DNA of 64,000 nt. Origin: Symbiodinium natans (lineage: Eukaryota; Sar; Dinophyceae; Suessiales; Symbiodiniaceae). The notes beneath the pieces are model-generated. The model did not search any database, was not told the origin of the DNA, and was given only the letters and a program-made list of their open reading frames with translations. Position 1 is the stretch's first letter. Every line of letters starts with the position of its first letter. Below are positions 9,535 to 19,898 of the stretch, one piece after another. The position numbers and the translations under genes are program-made. The stretch spans positions 722,360-786,359 of the forward strand of contig CAJNDS010001491.1 of NCBI GenBank assembly GCA_905221605.1, read 5' to 3'.

Positions 9535-9893
9535 GCCCTCAACCCTCAAACCCCGAACCTTACAGCCCTAAAACCCTAACCCTCAATGTCTAAGCACTCG
9601 ACCCTAAACCCTAAACCCTAAACCCTAAACCCTAAACCCTAAACCCTAAACCCTAAGCCCTAAGCCCTAAGCCCTAAGCCCTAAACCCTAACCTAAACCC
9701 CTCAAACCTAAATACTGGACCCTAAACCCTAAACCCTCAGCCCTAAGCCCTAAGCCCTAAGCCCGAAACCCTAAACCCTAAACCCGAAACCCTAAACCCT
9801 AAACCCTAAACCCTACACCCAAAAAACCCAAAACCCTAAACCCTAAACCCTATAACCCCGAAACCCCGAAACCCCAAAGCTTCCATAGCCCAG
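9535..9893. repeat. CCCTAAA array with CCCTAAG block
   Basis: About 30 heptamers at 9600-9850 in sub-blocks (CCCTAAA, then CCCTAAG, then CCCGAAA), showing local spread of variants. Confidence 0.9.
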
Positions 9894-9992
9894 GTGCAGA
9901 GCGCGCCGAACGCCAGCAAGGTGAACTCCACAGCCAACGAGCCCGGGTCTCCGGCGGGCCCTTACAGCGGAGGAGCCTCGGTCGGCTTTTAA
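9894..9992 (+). CDS. Exon-like segment ending in TAA or at a GT donor
   Basis: After a GCCCAG acceptor the frame reads V-Q-S-A-P-N-A-S-K-V-N-S-T-A-N-E-P-G-S-P, then a Gly/Ser-rich tail to TAA at 9990-9992. A GT donor at 9981 would avoid the stop. Asn, Ser and Thr content with two N-x-S/T sequons would suit a secreted protein. Which gene it belongs to is unclear. Confidence 0.35.
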   Translation: MQSAPNASKVNSTANEPGSPAGPYSGGASVGF

Positions 9993-10007
9993 TCAAGGCT
10001 TTGGCTT

Positions 10008-10795
10008 TGGGTGTGGGGTTTAGGGGTTTAGGGTTTAGGGTTTAGGGTTTAGGGTTTAGGGTTTAGGGTTTAGGGTTTAGGGTTTAGGGTTTCCCCAAAA
10101 TCCTGAGCCCTAAGTCCCGAACCCAAGAACGGTTGAGGATGCTAGGCTCCGCGTTATCATACAAGCCCCTGCACTTTGCCTTGCACTTAAAGCCCTAAAC
10201 CCTAAAGTCCGAAACCCTATAGACCCTAAACCCCTGACCCCGAACCCTTGCCCTCTCCCCCTTCAAGGGGGGACCAGAAATTGAGAGAAGTGCCCCCAAC
10301 TTCTGGAGTTTAGTCACTCCGAGGCTTCGTCTTCCAACCTAGGAACCCGTGTCCTGGGCGGCTTAGGGCTTAGAGGTTTAGGGTTTAGGGTTTAGGGTTT
10401 GCGGTTATTTATAGAGTTTTGGGTTGGGTTAGGCTTTTCGGGTTTTAGCCTTAGGGTTTAGTGACCCCAATAGCCCAAGACAGGGACCCTATATGGCCCT
10501 AAACGCTCAACCCTAAACCCAAGACGCGGACCCTTTGATCGTATGACGCCGATGATCCTTTTTTTCTCAGCTGGAAGCAGTGTGGAAGTGGTGCGGGGTT
10601 CACAGGCCTCGAGGGCTCAAGGCTTAAAAAGGCCTAGGTTTTTTCTTCGTGTTTAGGGTTCGTTTAGGGTCTTAGGGTCGTAGGGGGCTTAGGGTGTAAG
10701 GGTTCTGGGAGGGCACCGGGAGATCTTGGGTGAAGCGGATCCAGGGTCTGTTGGGGGGTTTAGGGTTTAGGGTTTAGCGTCAATCTTCGTGCAAG
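10008..10795. repeat. TTTAGGG arrays with short islands
   Basis: About ten TTTAGGG units at 10,025-10,092, shorter runs at 10,375-10,400 and 10,755-10,780. The islands at 10,100-10,330 and 10,540-10,740 hold no supported gene, although 10,570-10,615 after CTCAG is open. Confidence 0.85.
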
Positions 10796-10869
10796 GATGT
10801 GCCAGCTGGTGCGAGCACGTGCCCCGCACATCATGGCAGTACAACTCCGGCTGTGCCGGTTGTTTCTGA
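10796..10869 (+). CDS. Last exon with Cys/Trp motif copy F and stop
   Basis: After TGCAAG the frame gives G-C-A-S-W-C-E-H-V-P, then R-T-S-W-Q-Y-N-S-G-C-A-G-C-F and TGA (10,867-10,869). All four Cys are kept; the second Trp is His. A stop one residue after the last Cys is what the end of a tandem-motif protein would show, so I take this as the C-terminus of the gene that runs from the 5' end of the window. Confidence 0.5.
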
Positions 10870-12135
10870 ATAACCACAGCGTTCCCTAAGAAGATGGACT
10901 CTCTCTTAAAGGGATTATCCGTTAGAGAATCTTGCCCAGAAGTGTGCGGATTCTGCTTAGTGATCTGCCCCAGTGACGAGGAGCACTCGTCTCACGTTGC
11001 GAGGCGATTCAAATTCATGCTTGTCCTTATTTCATCAGCCCTACACCCCTAAGACAGTGCACCCTAAGCCCAACGCTTGATTTTAAAATTATTCGTGGCC
11101 ACAAGCGCCGCTTGACCGTTGCCACCGAAGGATGTGCGCGTCCCAAACGCCCAGTGCAGCAGCAAAATGCGCCGAGGGACGTAGAGAACCCCAAACCCTA
11201 AACCCTAAACCCTAAACCCTAAACCCTAAACCCTAAACCCTAAACCCTAAGCCCTAAGCCCCAAGACCCCCACGAAGCGGCAGGCACTTCTGCTTTGCCC
11301 CGGGTCCTGGCGCTCGCTGGCCTGGACGGCTTCGCGAAGCGCGCTTCAGGTGCTGCTTACGGTTAAGCCCTAAACCATAAACCCTAAACCCTAAACCCTA
11401 AACACTCCAAACCCCAAGCACTCCAAACCCTAAACCCTACACCCTAGACCCTAAACCCCAAACCCTAAATCCTAAACCCCAAGCCCTAAACCCTAAACCC
11501 TTACCACCGAAAGCCCTAAGCCTTGGAAGATATAGGGGCATTGCCAGTTCGGCTGCGACACCCTCCCCTTGGTAGCCCGGACTTTCTCCTGCGTGCATGC
11601 GACACGTTGCCGTCAACCCGAACCTGTTCATTAGGGTTTAGGGTTTAGGGTTTCGGGTTTAGGGTTGGGGCTTTTCCTCGATTAAGACTCGTACCCCGGA
11701 GGTTGTACCCCTAAAGGTTCCCCTTCATATAATCCTAATGTGGCCCTTATACTACCTCAAGGATCTTTGGAAAAGGTCACTAAAACCCAAGGGTACAATC
11801 CTTCAGGGTCCAAGGTACAACCCCTAGATTTACGGCCACGAGTCATCCCACTGTAGGTCATGTATGTTGTTGGGGTCGGCACCTAAAACTTCATCTCTCC
11901 CGCTTCCCCAGCACAGATGTCTGGATCAAAGCTCGATCATCCCCCACAATCCCTTCCCAGACGATCCTTGTTTTTGTGGCTCGAAACCTAAACCCTAAAC
12001 CCCATAAACCTTAATCCCTAGACCCTACACTGCACCGCGCGATAAAGACCCGAGCCGCTCAATCCCCGAACTCCTAAAACTCCAGAGGCCTGAAGCCCCG
12101 AAGCCCCAAGACCCTTCAAAACGCGGCCCCCCTTT
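10870..12135. other. Unique sequence with CCCTAAA arrays
   Basis: 10,870-11,180 is mostly unique and could hold the 3' UTR of the Cys/Trp gene. CCCTAAA arrays lie at 11,188-11,260 and 11,370-11,500; TTTAGGG at 11,635-11,665. 11,690-11,990 is unique and less GC-rich, with GGTTGTACC-type inverted matches near 11,700 and 11,812. No gene seen. Confidence 0.6.
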
Positions 12136-12141
12136 TGGGTG

Positions 12142-12330
12142 CCCAGAAGACGTAGCAGGGCCGATGCTATAAAAGGCACCCAAAGGAGGGACGTTAGCTC
12201 AGAGAACCTCTTGCTCAGGAGGGCCTCTACCCAGGCTCGTCCGAGAGGTCTTGGCGCGGCTCCTGGCGGCGTTGCGGAAGGACTGCGGCCGCGGGCTTGC
12301 AGAGTTTTTGCAGCATGGGTTTCGGGGTGT
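12142..12330 (+). CDS. GC-rich open segment, possible exon
   Basis: GC-rich, non-repetitive and open in two plus frames. One is Arg/Ala-rich; the other contains L-V-R-E-V-L-A-R-L-L-A-A-L-R-K-D, which could form an amphipathic helix. No family recognised and the frame is undecided. Confidence 0.25.
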
Positions 12331-12399
12331 TGGCGGCTAAGTGTGTTTTTTTTTGGGGGCTTTTGTTCGGGGTCAAGGGGTTTATGGGTGCCTCAACCC

Positions 12400-13065
12400 T
12401 AAACCCTCAACCCCAATGGCAGGGCCTCCACTTTCCCTGCTACTGGGGTGTGGATCCCTTGTACACCCTTTGAAAGCAAGAACGGGTCTTTTCCCTAAAC
12501 CCTAAGCCCTAAGCGGCCCTAATCCCCAGACGCCCCTAAACCCTAAGCCCCCTGAACCCTAAACCCTAAACCCTAAACCCTAAACCCTAAACCCTAAACC
12601 CTAAACCCTAAACCCTAAACCCTAAACCCTAAACCCTAAACCCTAAACCCTAAACCCCAAATCCCGATCGCACAGTCCTTTGCCGCAAGGAGCTCCAGAC
12701 CATCATCGAGAGGCAGGGCTGAAGTCAGTTGCAGCTAGAGGGGTCCCATGCCCGGCCTTGGGTTCGGGAATGGGTTTAGGGTTTAGGGTTTAGGGTTTAG
12801 GGTTTAGGGTTTAGGGTTTAGGGTTTAGGGTTTAGGGTTTAGGGTTTAAGGTTTAGGGTTTAGGGCTGCTTAGCCCAGGCTTTCTCCCTGCACGCTCACC
12901 CTGACCCCCCCCCCCCTTGTACAGAAGCGTGCGGTTCGAGAGCGTTAGCCCCAAACCTTACAGGTAGTGGTTGGGTGGTTGCCTGTGATGGCTCTAGGGT
13001 GTAGGGTTTAGGGTTAAGGGTTAAGGGTTTAGGGTTAAGGGTTTAGGGTTAAGGGTTTAGGGTTC
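12400..13065. repeat. CCCTAAA array facing a TTTAGGG array
   Basis: About 16 CCCTAAA units (12,553-12,660) and 14 TTTAGGG units (12,774-12,868), separated by an island at 12,661-12,770 that ends C-R-K-E-L-Q-T-I-I-E-R-Q-G-stop in one frame and might be a terminal exon. Alternating AAGGGTTTAGGGTT units at 13,010-13,065. Confidence 0.85.
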
Positions 13066-13900
13066 ATTGAGAACATCGATTCGACGAATGTTGATCGACG
13101 CGGCATGCGCCATCAGCCAGACGGCTGGGAGTGAGAGTTTCTCCCATTGCATGATTTTCAGCCGCCTGCGCAAGAAGATACCCAAAGCTTGAAAGCCTAA
13201 CCCTAGCTGAACCCTCCACGGAGCGGCAGCCTTAATTCGGTTCAAGGATGTGTTGGTTGTGGCGACGGGGTTTGGTTCCAGTTTGCGAGGTTTAGGGTTC
13301 GGGGATATAGGGTTTAGGGGTTCAGGGTTTAGGGTCCAAACCCCACCTAGAGCATTTTCAAGTGAAGAGGCCGGCGGGCGCCAACAAGCCGCTCACACCA
13401 ATGCCCCTCAGCGAGCCTCGGCGTGCCAGAAGAGGGTTCGGTTGAAGCTTTGAAAGGCTTTTAAGACAGGGCTTCAATGCTAGAACTGAGGTCCTAGAGC
13501 GCAGGCCTTTTCGTGGTGCCCTCACAACAACTGTAAGTTTGTGACCAGAAGATCTGTGTCGATATTGCTTCGGAGACAGCATCGTTGTTTCGACGCTTCA
13601 TGTTCTTTTCCGCGTATTGCCTGATAGTATTTCAAGTTCCCGGTGCAGTTTTTGCAACACATCATGCTAACAGGGTCTCAGGCCTCTTCTTAGCTGGAGA
13701 AAGCTCACCTGTTCGGCATGGCTGCTCGAGAGTGGTGCTTGGGGTGAGGGAGTGAACCGATCCGTCCGATATTTCACTGTTTTTTGCACCTGTCAAACAA
13801 ACACAGGACATTCCTTTGTAGGTCCTTAGCGAAGCACTATGGAGTTGCAAGTGTGCTCATGCGAGGGGTTGATTTATATGATATACTGTTGCTGGCCCCT
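13066..13900. other. 835 bases of mostly unique sequence
   Basis: One of the few long stretches without heptamer arrays. 13,338-13,452 is open on plus (Ala/Gln-rich, ending L-K-L-stop) and 13,662-13,850 on minus. Lower GC after 13,450 would suit a 3' UTR. No family recognised. Confidence 0.4.
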
Positions 13901-14088
13901 ACCTAACCTCTAACCCTGTAACCCTAACCGCAAAACCCTAAACCCTAAGTCCTAACCCCCAACCCCCAACCCCTAACCCCTAACCCCGAACCCCTGACCC
14001 CTGACCCCCTAACCCCCTACCCCAGTAACCCTAAACCCTAACCCTAAGTCCTAACCCAACTCTGGAAACGTGCCCAGAATCGGATCCA
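13901..14088. repeat. Degenerate CCCTAA/CCCCTAAC repeats
   Basis: Hexamer- to octamer-length units (CCCTAA, CCCCTAA, CCCCTGA) rather than the usual heptamer. Confidence 0.8.
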
Positions 14089-14513
14089 TTTATAACCTCC
14101 TTAAAGGACTTAGGGGGGCTTGGGGGACTCAGGGGACGTAGGGGACTCAGTAGGGGGGCTTAGAAGGACAGTGATAATTGGGGTTAGAAGTGGGTTTGTT
14201 GCCGGGGCCAAAGGCGCAGCACCGTCTGCAGCTGCGCGGTTGGCAGGCCGCGAAGCTCGGAGGGCTCAGGGTTTAGGGTTTAGGGTTTAGGGTTTAGGGT
14301 TTAGGGTATTGAAGGTTTCGGGTTTAGGGTGTTAGGGTTTTTGGGCATAGGGTTTAGCCTTGTGCTCGGAGTTTGCGAGCTGCGAGAAGAGATGCCAGTA
14401 TTGCTTGGGGGTTCAGGGCACTTCGAACCGCAATTATCACTGTACTTCTAAGCCCCCCTAAGTCCCCCAAGTCCCTCAAGTCCCCTAAGTCCGTCCCCTA
14501 AGGAGGTTATAAG
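14089..14513. mobile_element. Inverted repeat with arms of about 95-100 bases
   Basis: The left arm (14,089-14,190: TTTATAACCTCCTT ... GACAGTGATAATTG) is matched in reverse complement by the right arm (14,421-14,513: CAATTATCACTGTACTTC ... AAGGAGGTTATAA). The arms carry GGGGGACT-type runs. The spacer of about 230 bases holds a GC-rich island and a TTTAGGG array. Short pieces of the arms (GGTTATAAGCAGACTTA, AATTGGGGTTCTAAG) recur at 58,075-58,115. I read it as a fold-back transposon into which a heptamer array was inserted. Confidence 0.65.
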
Positions 14514-14657
14514 CAGACTTATAATTGGGGATATAAGCACCCATGACCCTCCAAGTGGTGCTAGTAGTCCTATTGCCATGATTCAGTGCCTACTATTGTA
14601 GTAGTATCATGACTATGGTCTTTCGCTCTTCATATTTTTTGTTTACTGGTGTGGGTT

Positions 14658-14740
14658 GGGATGTTCCCCCGCTTAGACGAGCAGTCCGTCAATAGGATTT
14701 TTACAGGGGTGTACAAGAATCCCCATGAAGGACTACTAAT
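14658..14740. mobile_element. Fold-back element, family GGGATGTTCCCCC, copy 1
   Basis: It starts GGGATGTTCCCCCGCTTAGA and contains GCAGTCCGTCAATAGG and the partly inverted GAAGGACTACTAATCC, where it runs straight into a 17-unit CCCTAAA array. The full copy at 24,203-24,298 shows that the right end here is truncated. Confidence 0.6.
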
Positions 14741-15289
14741 CCTAAACCCTAAACCCTAAACCCTAAACCCTAAACCCTAAACCCTAAACCCTAAACCCTA
14801 AACCCTAAACCCTAAACCCTAAACCCTAAACCCTAAACCCTAAACCCTAAACCCTAAACCCTGGCGGCGCCCCCAATTAAGCCAGGGAATCGGACCGAGT
14901 TTCTGCTTCTTTGGGGGGGGGGGGGGGGTCGGTCGTCAGTCATGTCGTGGGCCCTTGTTGGTATGCGCCTCTGACCCTAAACCCTAAACCCCTAAACCCC
15001 TAAACCCCTAAACCCCTAGACCCTAGACCCTAAACCCTAAACCCTAAACCCTAAACCCTAAACCCTAGACCCTAGACTCTAGACCCTAAACCGTAAACCC
15101 CAAAGCCTCAACCCCAAAAGGGGCGCATCCTTCAGCTCAACCCGCAGAGCCGCCTTGGAGAATCTTCTTTGCGGTCAGACCGATCAGCAGATATCGACAG
15201 CCAAACCCCCAGAATAAGCGACCATTGAGGGTTTAGGGTTTAGGGTTTAGGGTTTAGGGCTTAGGGCTTAGGGCTTAGGGTTTAGGTCT
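14741..15289. repeat. CCCTAAA arrays and TTTAGGG/CTTAGGG array
   Basis: About 17 exact CCCTAAA units at 14,745-14,863, a G tract (14,914-14,928), CCCCTAAA and CCCTAGA variants at 14,980-15,090, and TTTAGGG/GCTTAGGG at 15,230-15,285. Confidence 0.95.
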
Positions 15290-15405
15290 TGAAGCTGGAG
15301 GGGGGGTCTTTCGTTATTATTATTATTTGTTCTCTCTCTCTCTCTCTCTCTGTCTCTTTTCTTTTTCTGTGTGTATGTGTGTGTGTGTGTGCTTTGTTTT
15401 TCGAG
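15290..15405. repeat. Compound CT and GT microsatellite
   Basis: TTATTATTATT, (CT)n at 15,331-15,352, and TGTG runs at 15,369-15,391. Open reading frames across it are repeat artefacts. Confidence 0.9.
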
Positions 15406-15473
15406 GGGGGGGGTCTCCCTTGGCACATGACTGCATCCTCTGCGGCTGGACACATCAGAAGAAGGGCCCTCTG

Positions 15474-16060
<587 letters not shown>

Positions 16061-17428
16061 CTACACACTAAACCCCAGAATGGCCCCTACATGTGAGGAT
16101 CTTGCTTGGGTTCAGGGGACTTCGGCAGGGCCGAAGGAAAAAAACCTTAAGCCATAAGCTCTTAGGGCTAAGGTGTGGAGGGTTTGCCTATGTTTTCGTG
16201 CCCAGTTTAGGGGTAGGGCGGCCTGCGATTTAGGGTTTAGGGTTAGGGTTTAGGGTTTAGGGTTTAGGGTTTAGGGTTTAGGGTTTAGGGTTTAGGGTTT
16301 AGGGTTTAGGGTTTAGGGTTTAGGGTTTAGGGTTTAGGGGAGGACACCTCACCTTCCGGACGTCCGCCCGGGGCTCCCAGCATCCAAGAGCTGTGGGAGG
16401 GCTTAAGGTGAGGCTTGGTGTGACACTTAGTTTTTTTTTTTTTTTTTTGGGGGGGGGGGGGGGTGTAGGGTTTAGGGTTTAGGGTTTCGGGCTAGGGTTG
16501 AGGGTTTAGGGTTTAGGGTTTCGGGTTTAGGGTTTCGGGTTTAGGGTTTAGGGTTTGGGGTGTAGGGTTTGGTGGTTGATCAGAATCAGGTGGCCCAAAA
16601 ATCCATTGTTCTGGTAGATTTTCACATTTTTTGGGTGCCAGAATGGCCCAGAATCTGCATCCCCCCCCCCCCCCCCCCTCTCCCAGTTCCCAACATACAC
16701 CCCAACAGCCCTACTTAGAGCCCTATCCACCTGAACCCTAAAGAGTCCCAAGCCTTGACGCCCGTGAACACTAGAGCCCTAAACCCGTGAGCCCTAAATC
16801 CTCAACCTTAAACCCAAAAATCTCAAACCCAAAAACCCTGAAACACAAAAAACCCTAAAACCCTCAAGCCCTAATCCTGAGCCCTAAGCCCGAAAACAAA
16901 CCCGAAATCCCTGAAACCCAAAAACACGTAAAACCCTCAAACCCTGATCCTGAACCCTAAGCCGCAAGCTTCGCCGAAGCCTCAGGCGACTACCAGGAAC
17001 TGCTCGGCTGCGTGCTCTGCGCCCGCTTCGAGGAGCTTGGGTAGAAGGTTTAGGGTTTAGGGTCTAGGGTCTAGGGTCTAGGGTTTAGGGTCTAGGGTTT
17101 AGGGTTTAGGGTTGCGGGTTGAGGGTTGAGGGTTTAGGGTTCAGGTGTGGCTTGGGGTTTGTTAACAAACCAAAAAACCTAGACGTGCAGGGCTTCTTTA
17201 GTGTGCGTGTTCAGGGTTTGGGGTTCTGGATAGGGACCATGAAAAGGTGCCCTAGGCACTTGTGTTTCCGGCAAAAAGGCATAGCTTGGGTCGTTAGGCC
17301 TTCAACTTTGAGCCATAAACCCAGGACCTCGCGGTGAAACCACAATTGGTTCCTGCACTACAGGTCTACGACTGCCCCTGGGCTGCATCTTTGCTGTGGG
17401 TTTGGCATTTGGGGGCTTCAATACTAAC
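16061..17428. repeat. TTTAGGG array, degenerate CCCTAAA-like DNA and islands
   Basis: About 15 TTTAGGG units at 16,228-16,340; T and G tracts at 16,431-16,463; TTTAGGG/TTTCGGG at 16,465-16,560; heavily diverged CCCAAAAACCC repeats at 16,790-16,960; TCTAGGG variants at 17,045-17,120. Islands at 16,340-16,420, 16,965-17,045 and 17,210-17,400 are unique; no gene supported. Confidence 0.85.
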
Positions 17429-17545
17429 CCTAAACCCTAAACCCTAAACCCTAAACCCTAAACCCTAAACCCTAAACCCTAAACCCTAAACCCTAAACCC
17501 TAAACCCTAAACCCTAAACCCTAAACCCTAAACCCTAAACCCGCC
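17429..17545. repeat. CCCTAAA array, about 16 exact units
   Basis: One of the longest exact heptamer runs, ending at CCCGCCCGCC. Confidence 0.97.
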
Positions 17546-17714
17546 CGCCCCCCCTCATAGCTCATTGGGGTAGGCGGGCGCAGTCGAGCGCTCAGCGAGA
17601 CCAGGGCAGGCTCTGCTGGGCTGCAGAGCCTGCCAACCGCACCCCTGAGGGGTCGCCAAGCTAGAGTCGCCTAGCATAGTCCCTTTTAGATATATTATAA
17701 CCCTAAAACCCTGG

Positions 17715-17960
17715 GGGGGCATCCTTTGCCTGGCCCTGGCCCGAGCCCTGGTTCTGGCCCTGGCCCTGGCCCTGGCCCTGCCCTGGCCCTGCCTGGCCCT
17801 GGCCCTGGCCCTGGCCCTCTGGCCCTGGCCCTGGCCCTGGCCCTGGCCCTGGCCCTGGCCCTGGCCCTGGCCCTGGCCCTGGTGCTGGCCCTGTCCTGGC
17901 CCTGGCCCTGCCTGACGGCCCCGGCCCTGCCCTTGGCCTTGGCACTGCCACCCTTCCCTT
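17715..17960. repeat. CCCTGG hexamer array
   Basis: About 40 copies of CCCTGG (GGCCCT), nearly exact at 17,820-17,880. The hexamer period leaves both strands open for long stretches (Gly/Pro, Ala/Leu, Gly/Gln), which I take as artefact. Looser CCTCCCTGG repeats continue to about 18,130. Confidence 0.95.
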
Positions 17961-18139
17961 CTACACCACTGCCCTGACCCTGACCGGTTTGGCCTCCCTG
18001 GCCGTCCTCCCTGGCCGCCCTGCTGCTTCCCTGCAGCCTGGGCTCTGACGGCTCGCTGCCCTCCCTTGGCCCCTGACCTCCCTGCCTCCCTGGCCTCCCT
18101 GGCCTAGCCTCCCTGGCTGCTTCCCTGGAGCGCGCCAGA

Positions 18140-18449
18140 CCAGGACACCCGACACTTCGAAGCCCAGACATCCCCTTCGCAACAACCAGTGCTGCCCCAA
18201 GCTGCAACCAAGCTACAACCTATTCACGCCTGAGTTTTTCTATGAGAGGGCCCTTCGGCCCAGACCGTCCCCTTCGCAAAAACCTGAAAGGGGCATCCTT
18301 TGCCTTGTGAGGCTCCTTCGGCCGCAAATGTCCCAAGCACTCTCAATCTTCCAACCGAAGCGTCCTCTGAACTGTTCGATGTTTGAGTTGTGAATGGTTG
18401 GCTTGGCTTGGGCTGGCTCCGGTTTGGTTTCGCAGTGAGTTGTGATTGG
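18140..18449. other. Unique stretch with short repeated phrases
   Basis: TCCCCTTCGCAA occurs twice (18,172 and 18,270) about 98 bases apart, each preceded by CCAGAC. Possibly a small tandem duplication. No gene seen. Confidence 0.4.
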
Positions 18450-18610
18450 GTGGCCTTGGGGTGGGCATGTCTTCACACAACTGCGTACAGCTGACCCGTG
18501 CTACACCCTAAACCCTAAACCCTAAACCCTAAACCCTAAACCCTAAACCCTAAACCCTAAACCCTAAACCCTAAACCCTAAACCCTAAACCCTAAACCCT
18601 AAACCCTTGG
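18450..18610. repeat. Array-free paralogue of 9345-9460, followed by CCCTAAA array
   Basis: 18,450-18,508 carries the flanks of the 9345-9460 site without the TTTAGGG insertion; about 14 CCCTAAA units then follow in the opposite orientation (18,505-18,606). Confidence 0.65.
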
Positions 18611-19440
18611 AGGCTTTCGGGGTTCTTGTTTGTGGTTTGGGGTTTGGCGTTCAGGACTTGGAGGTTTAGGCAAAAAACCCTAAACAGCTAACGACTCGAC
18701 CAAACCAAACCGCCGGGATGCCACACCCTAACAACTAAGGGTTTAGGGTTTAGGGTTTAGGGTTTAGGGTTTAGGGTTTAGGGTTTAGGGTTTAGGGTTT
18801 AGGGTGCCCCAAGTGTGAGGCAGGACACTGCACGATGATCTGGTTTGCACTTCGGCGGTGGCCTAGATCTCATGACCCCTTTCTTTGTGGTACTTTACCG
18901 TAACTTTAGATCCTTACCTTTTTGGGTTTATTGGGTTTCTTAGTAAGGCAGCTAAAAGTTTAATTTATAGCTACCCTCCTAAGTGCAGCCAAGCTTCGAG
19001 TCGTCTCTGACGGTGCATTCAGGGCCTGTCAGTGCTCAAAGAACCATCTGGTTGAGGAGGGTTCATGTTCTTCCACCCCCCGAACCATGATAATGCAAGA
19101 AGCCAATACATGTTTGCAAAAACAGGACCATGAGTCAGTGAACTCTAGCCATGTGATCCCGAAGTACCTGGATAGGAGCTGTTTGGCTCCTTGAAGGTTT
19201 CGTATAGCAGCGCATGGCAGCAGAGCCTGGCATGTTCCGGCATGTGGGGGTTCAGGGGACTCCTAAAATAGATCCCGAATAGTTTTATCCCCTTATCATA
19301 AGGACCCCAATAAGGTACCCCCCCCCCCCCCCCAATTTCGGAAACCGCCGTGTGAGCACGTAGCCTTGCAGGGGAAGGGTATTGTAACCGTGGGTGCCTT
19401 TTTTCTGCTGCAGATTATGCTGCAGACGTCTCGGGTCATG
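18611..19440. other. Region upstream of the ankyrin gene
   Basis: A TTTAGGG array lies at 18,738-18,805; 18,810-19,320 is unique, moderately AT-rich DNA that may include the ankyrin-gene promoter. No TATA-like or other named motif stands out, as expected for dinoflagellates. A C tract lies at 19,318-19,333. Confidence 0.45.
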
Positions 19441-19620
19441 CTGTGTTGCAGCATGCCCTAGTAGCTGATGTAGTAGTAACATAGGAGTATATAAGAGTAG
19501 ACAGTAGTATGCAATAGTATATTGTAGTATATTGTAGTATATTGTAGTATATTGTAGTATATTGTAGTAGTTTTGTAGTATATAGTAGTTAGTAGTAATA
19601 GTAGTATATAGGTAGTGTCG
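19441..19620. repeat. TAGTATATTG minisatellite
   Basis: Tandem TAGTATATTG and TAGTAATAG units ending about 30 bases before the ankyrin ATG; it probably lies in the 5' leader or promoter. Confidence 0.85.
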
Positions 19621-19649
19621 CGGGGGCATCTTCCATCTGCGCCCCCGCA

Positions 19650-19862
19650 ATGAAGATCACGGGGGTCTCTGGGGCGACCATCCTGGAGCTCGATGAGGGC
19701 GAGACGAAGGTCATGGAAGAAGGCGGCCAGCTCGTGATGGCCCTAAAGGACGGACCTTTAACCGTTTTGGTTATATAGAATCCTGCTCTCTCTCTCTCTA
19801 TATATATAGGACCTTTTTGGTTATATAGAATCCTGCACTCTCTCTCTCTCTCTCCCTATATA

Positions 19863-19898
<36 letters not shown>

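Noticed and set aside
17695-18207. Gly/Pro- and Ala/Arg-rich open frames
   Set aside because: Product of the CCCTGG hexamer, which is open in all frames; no other coding sign.
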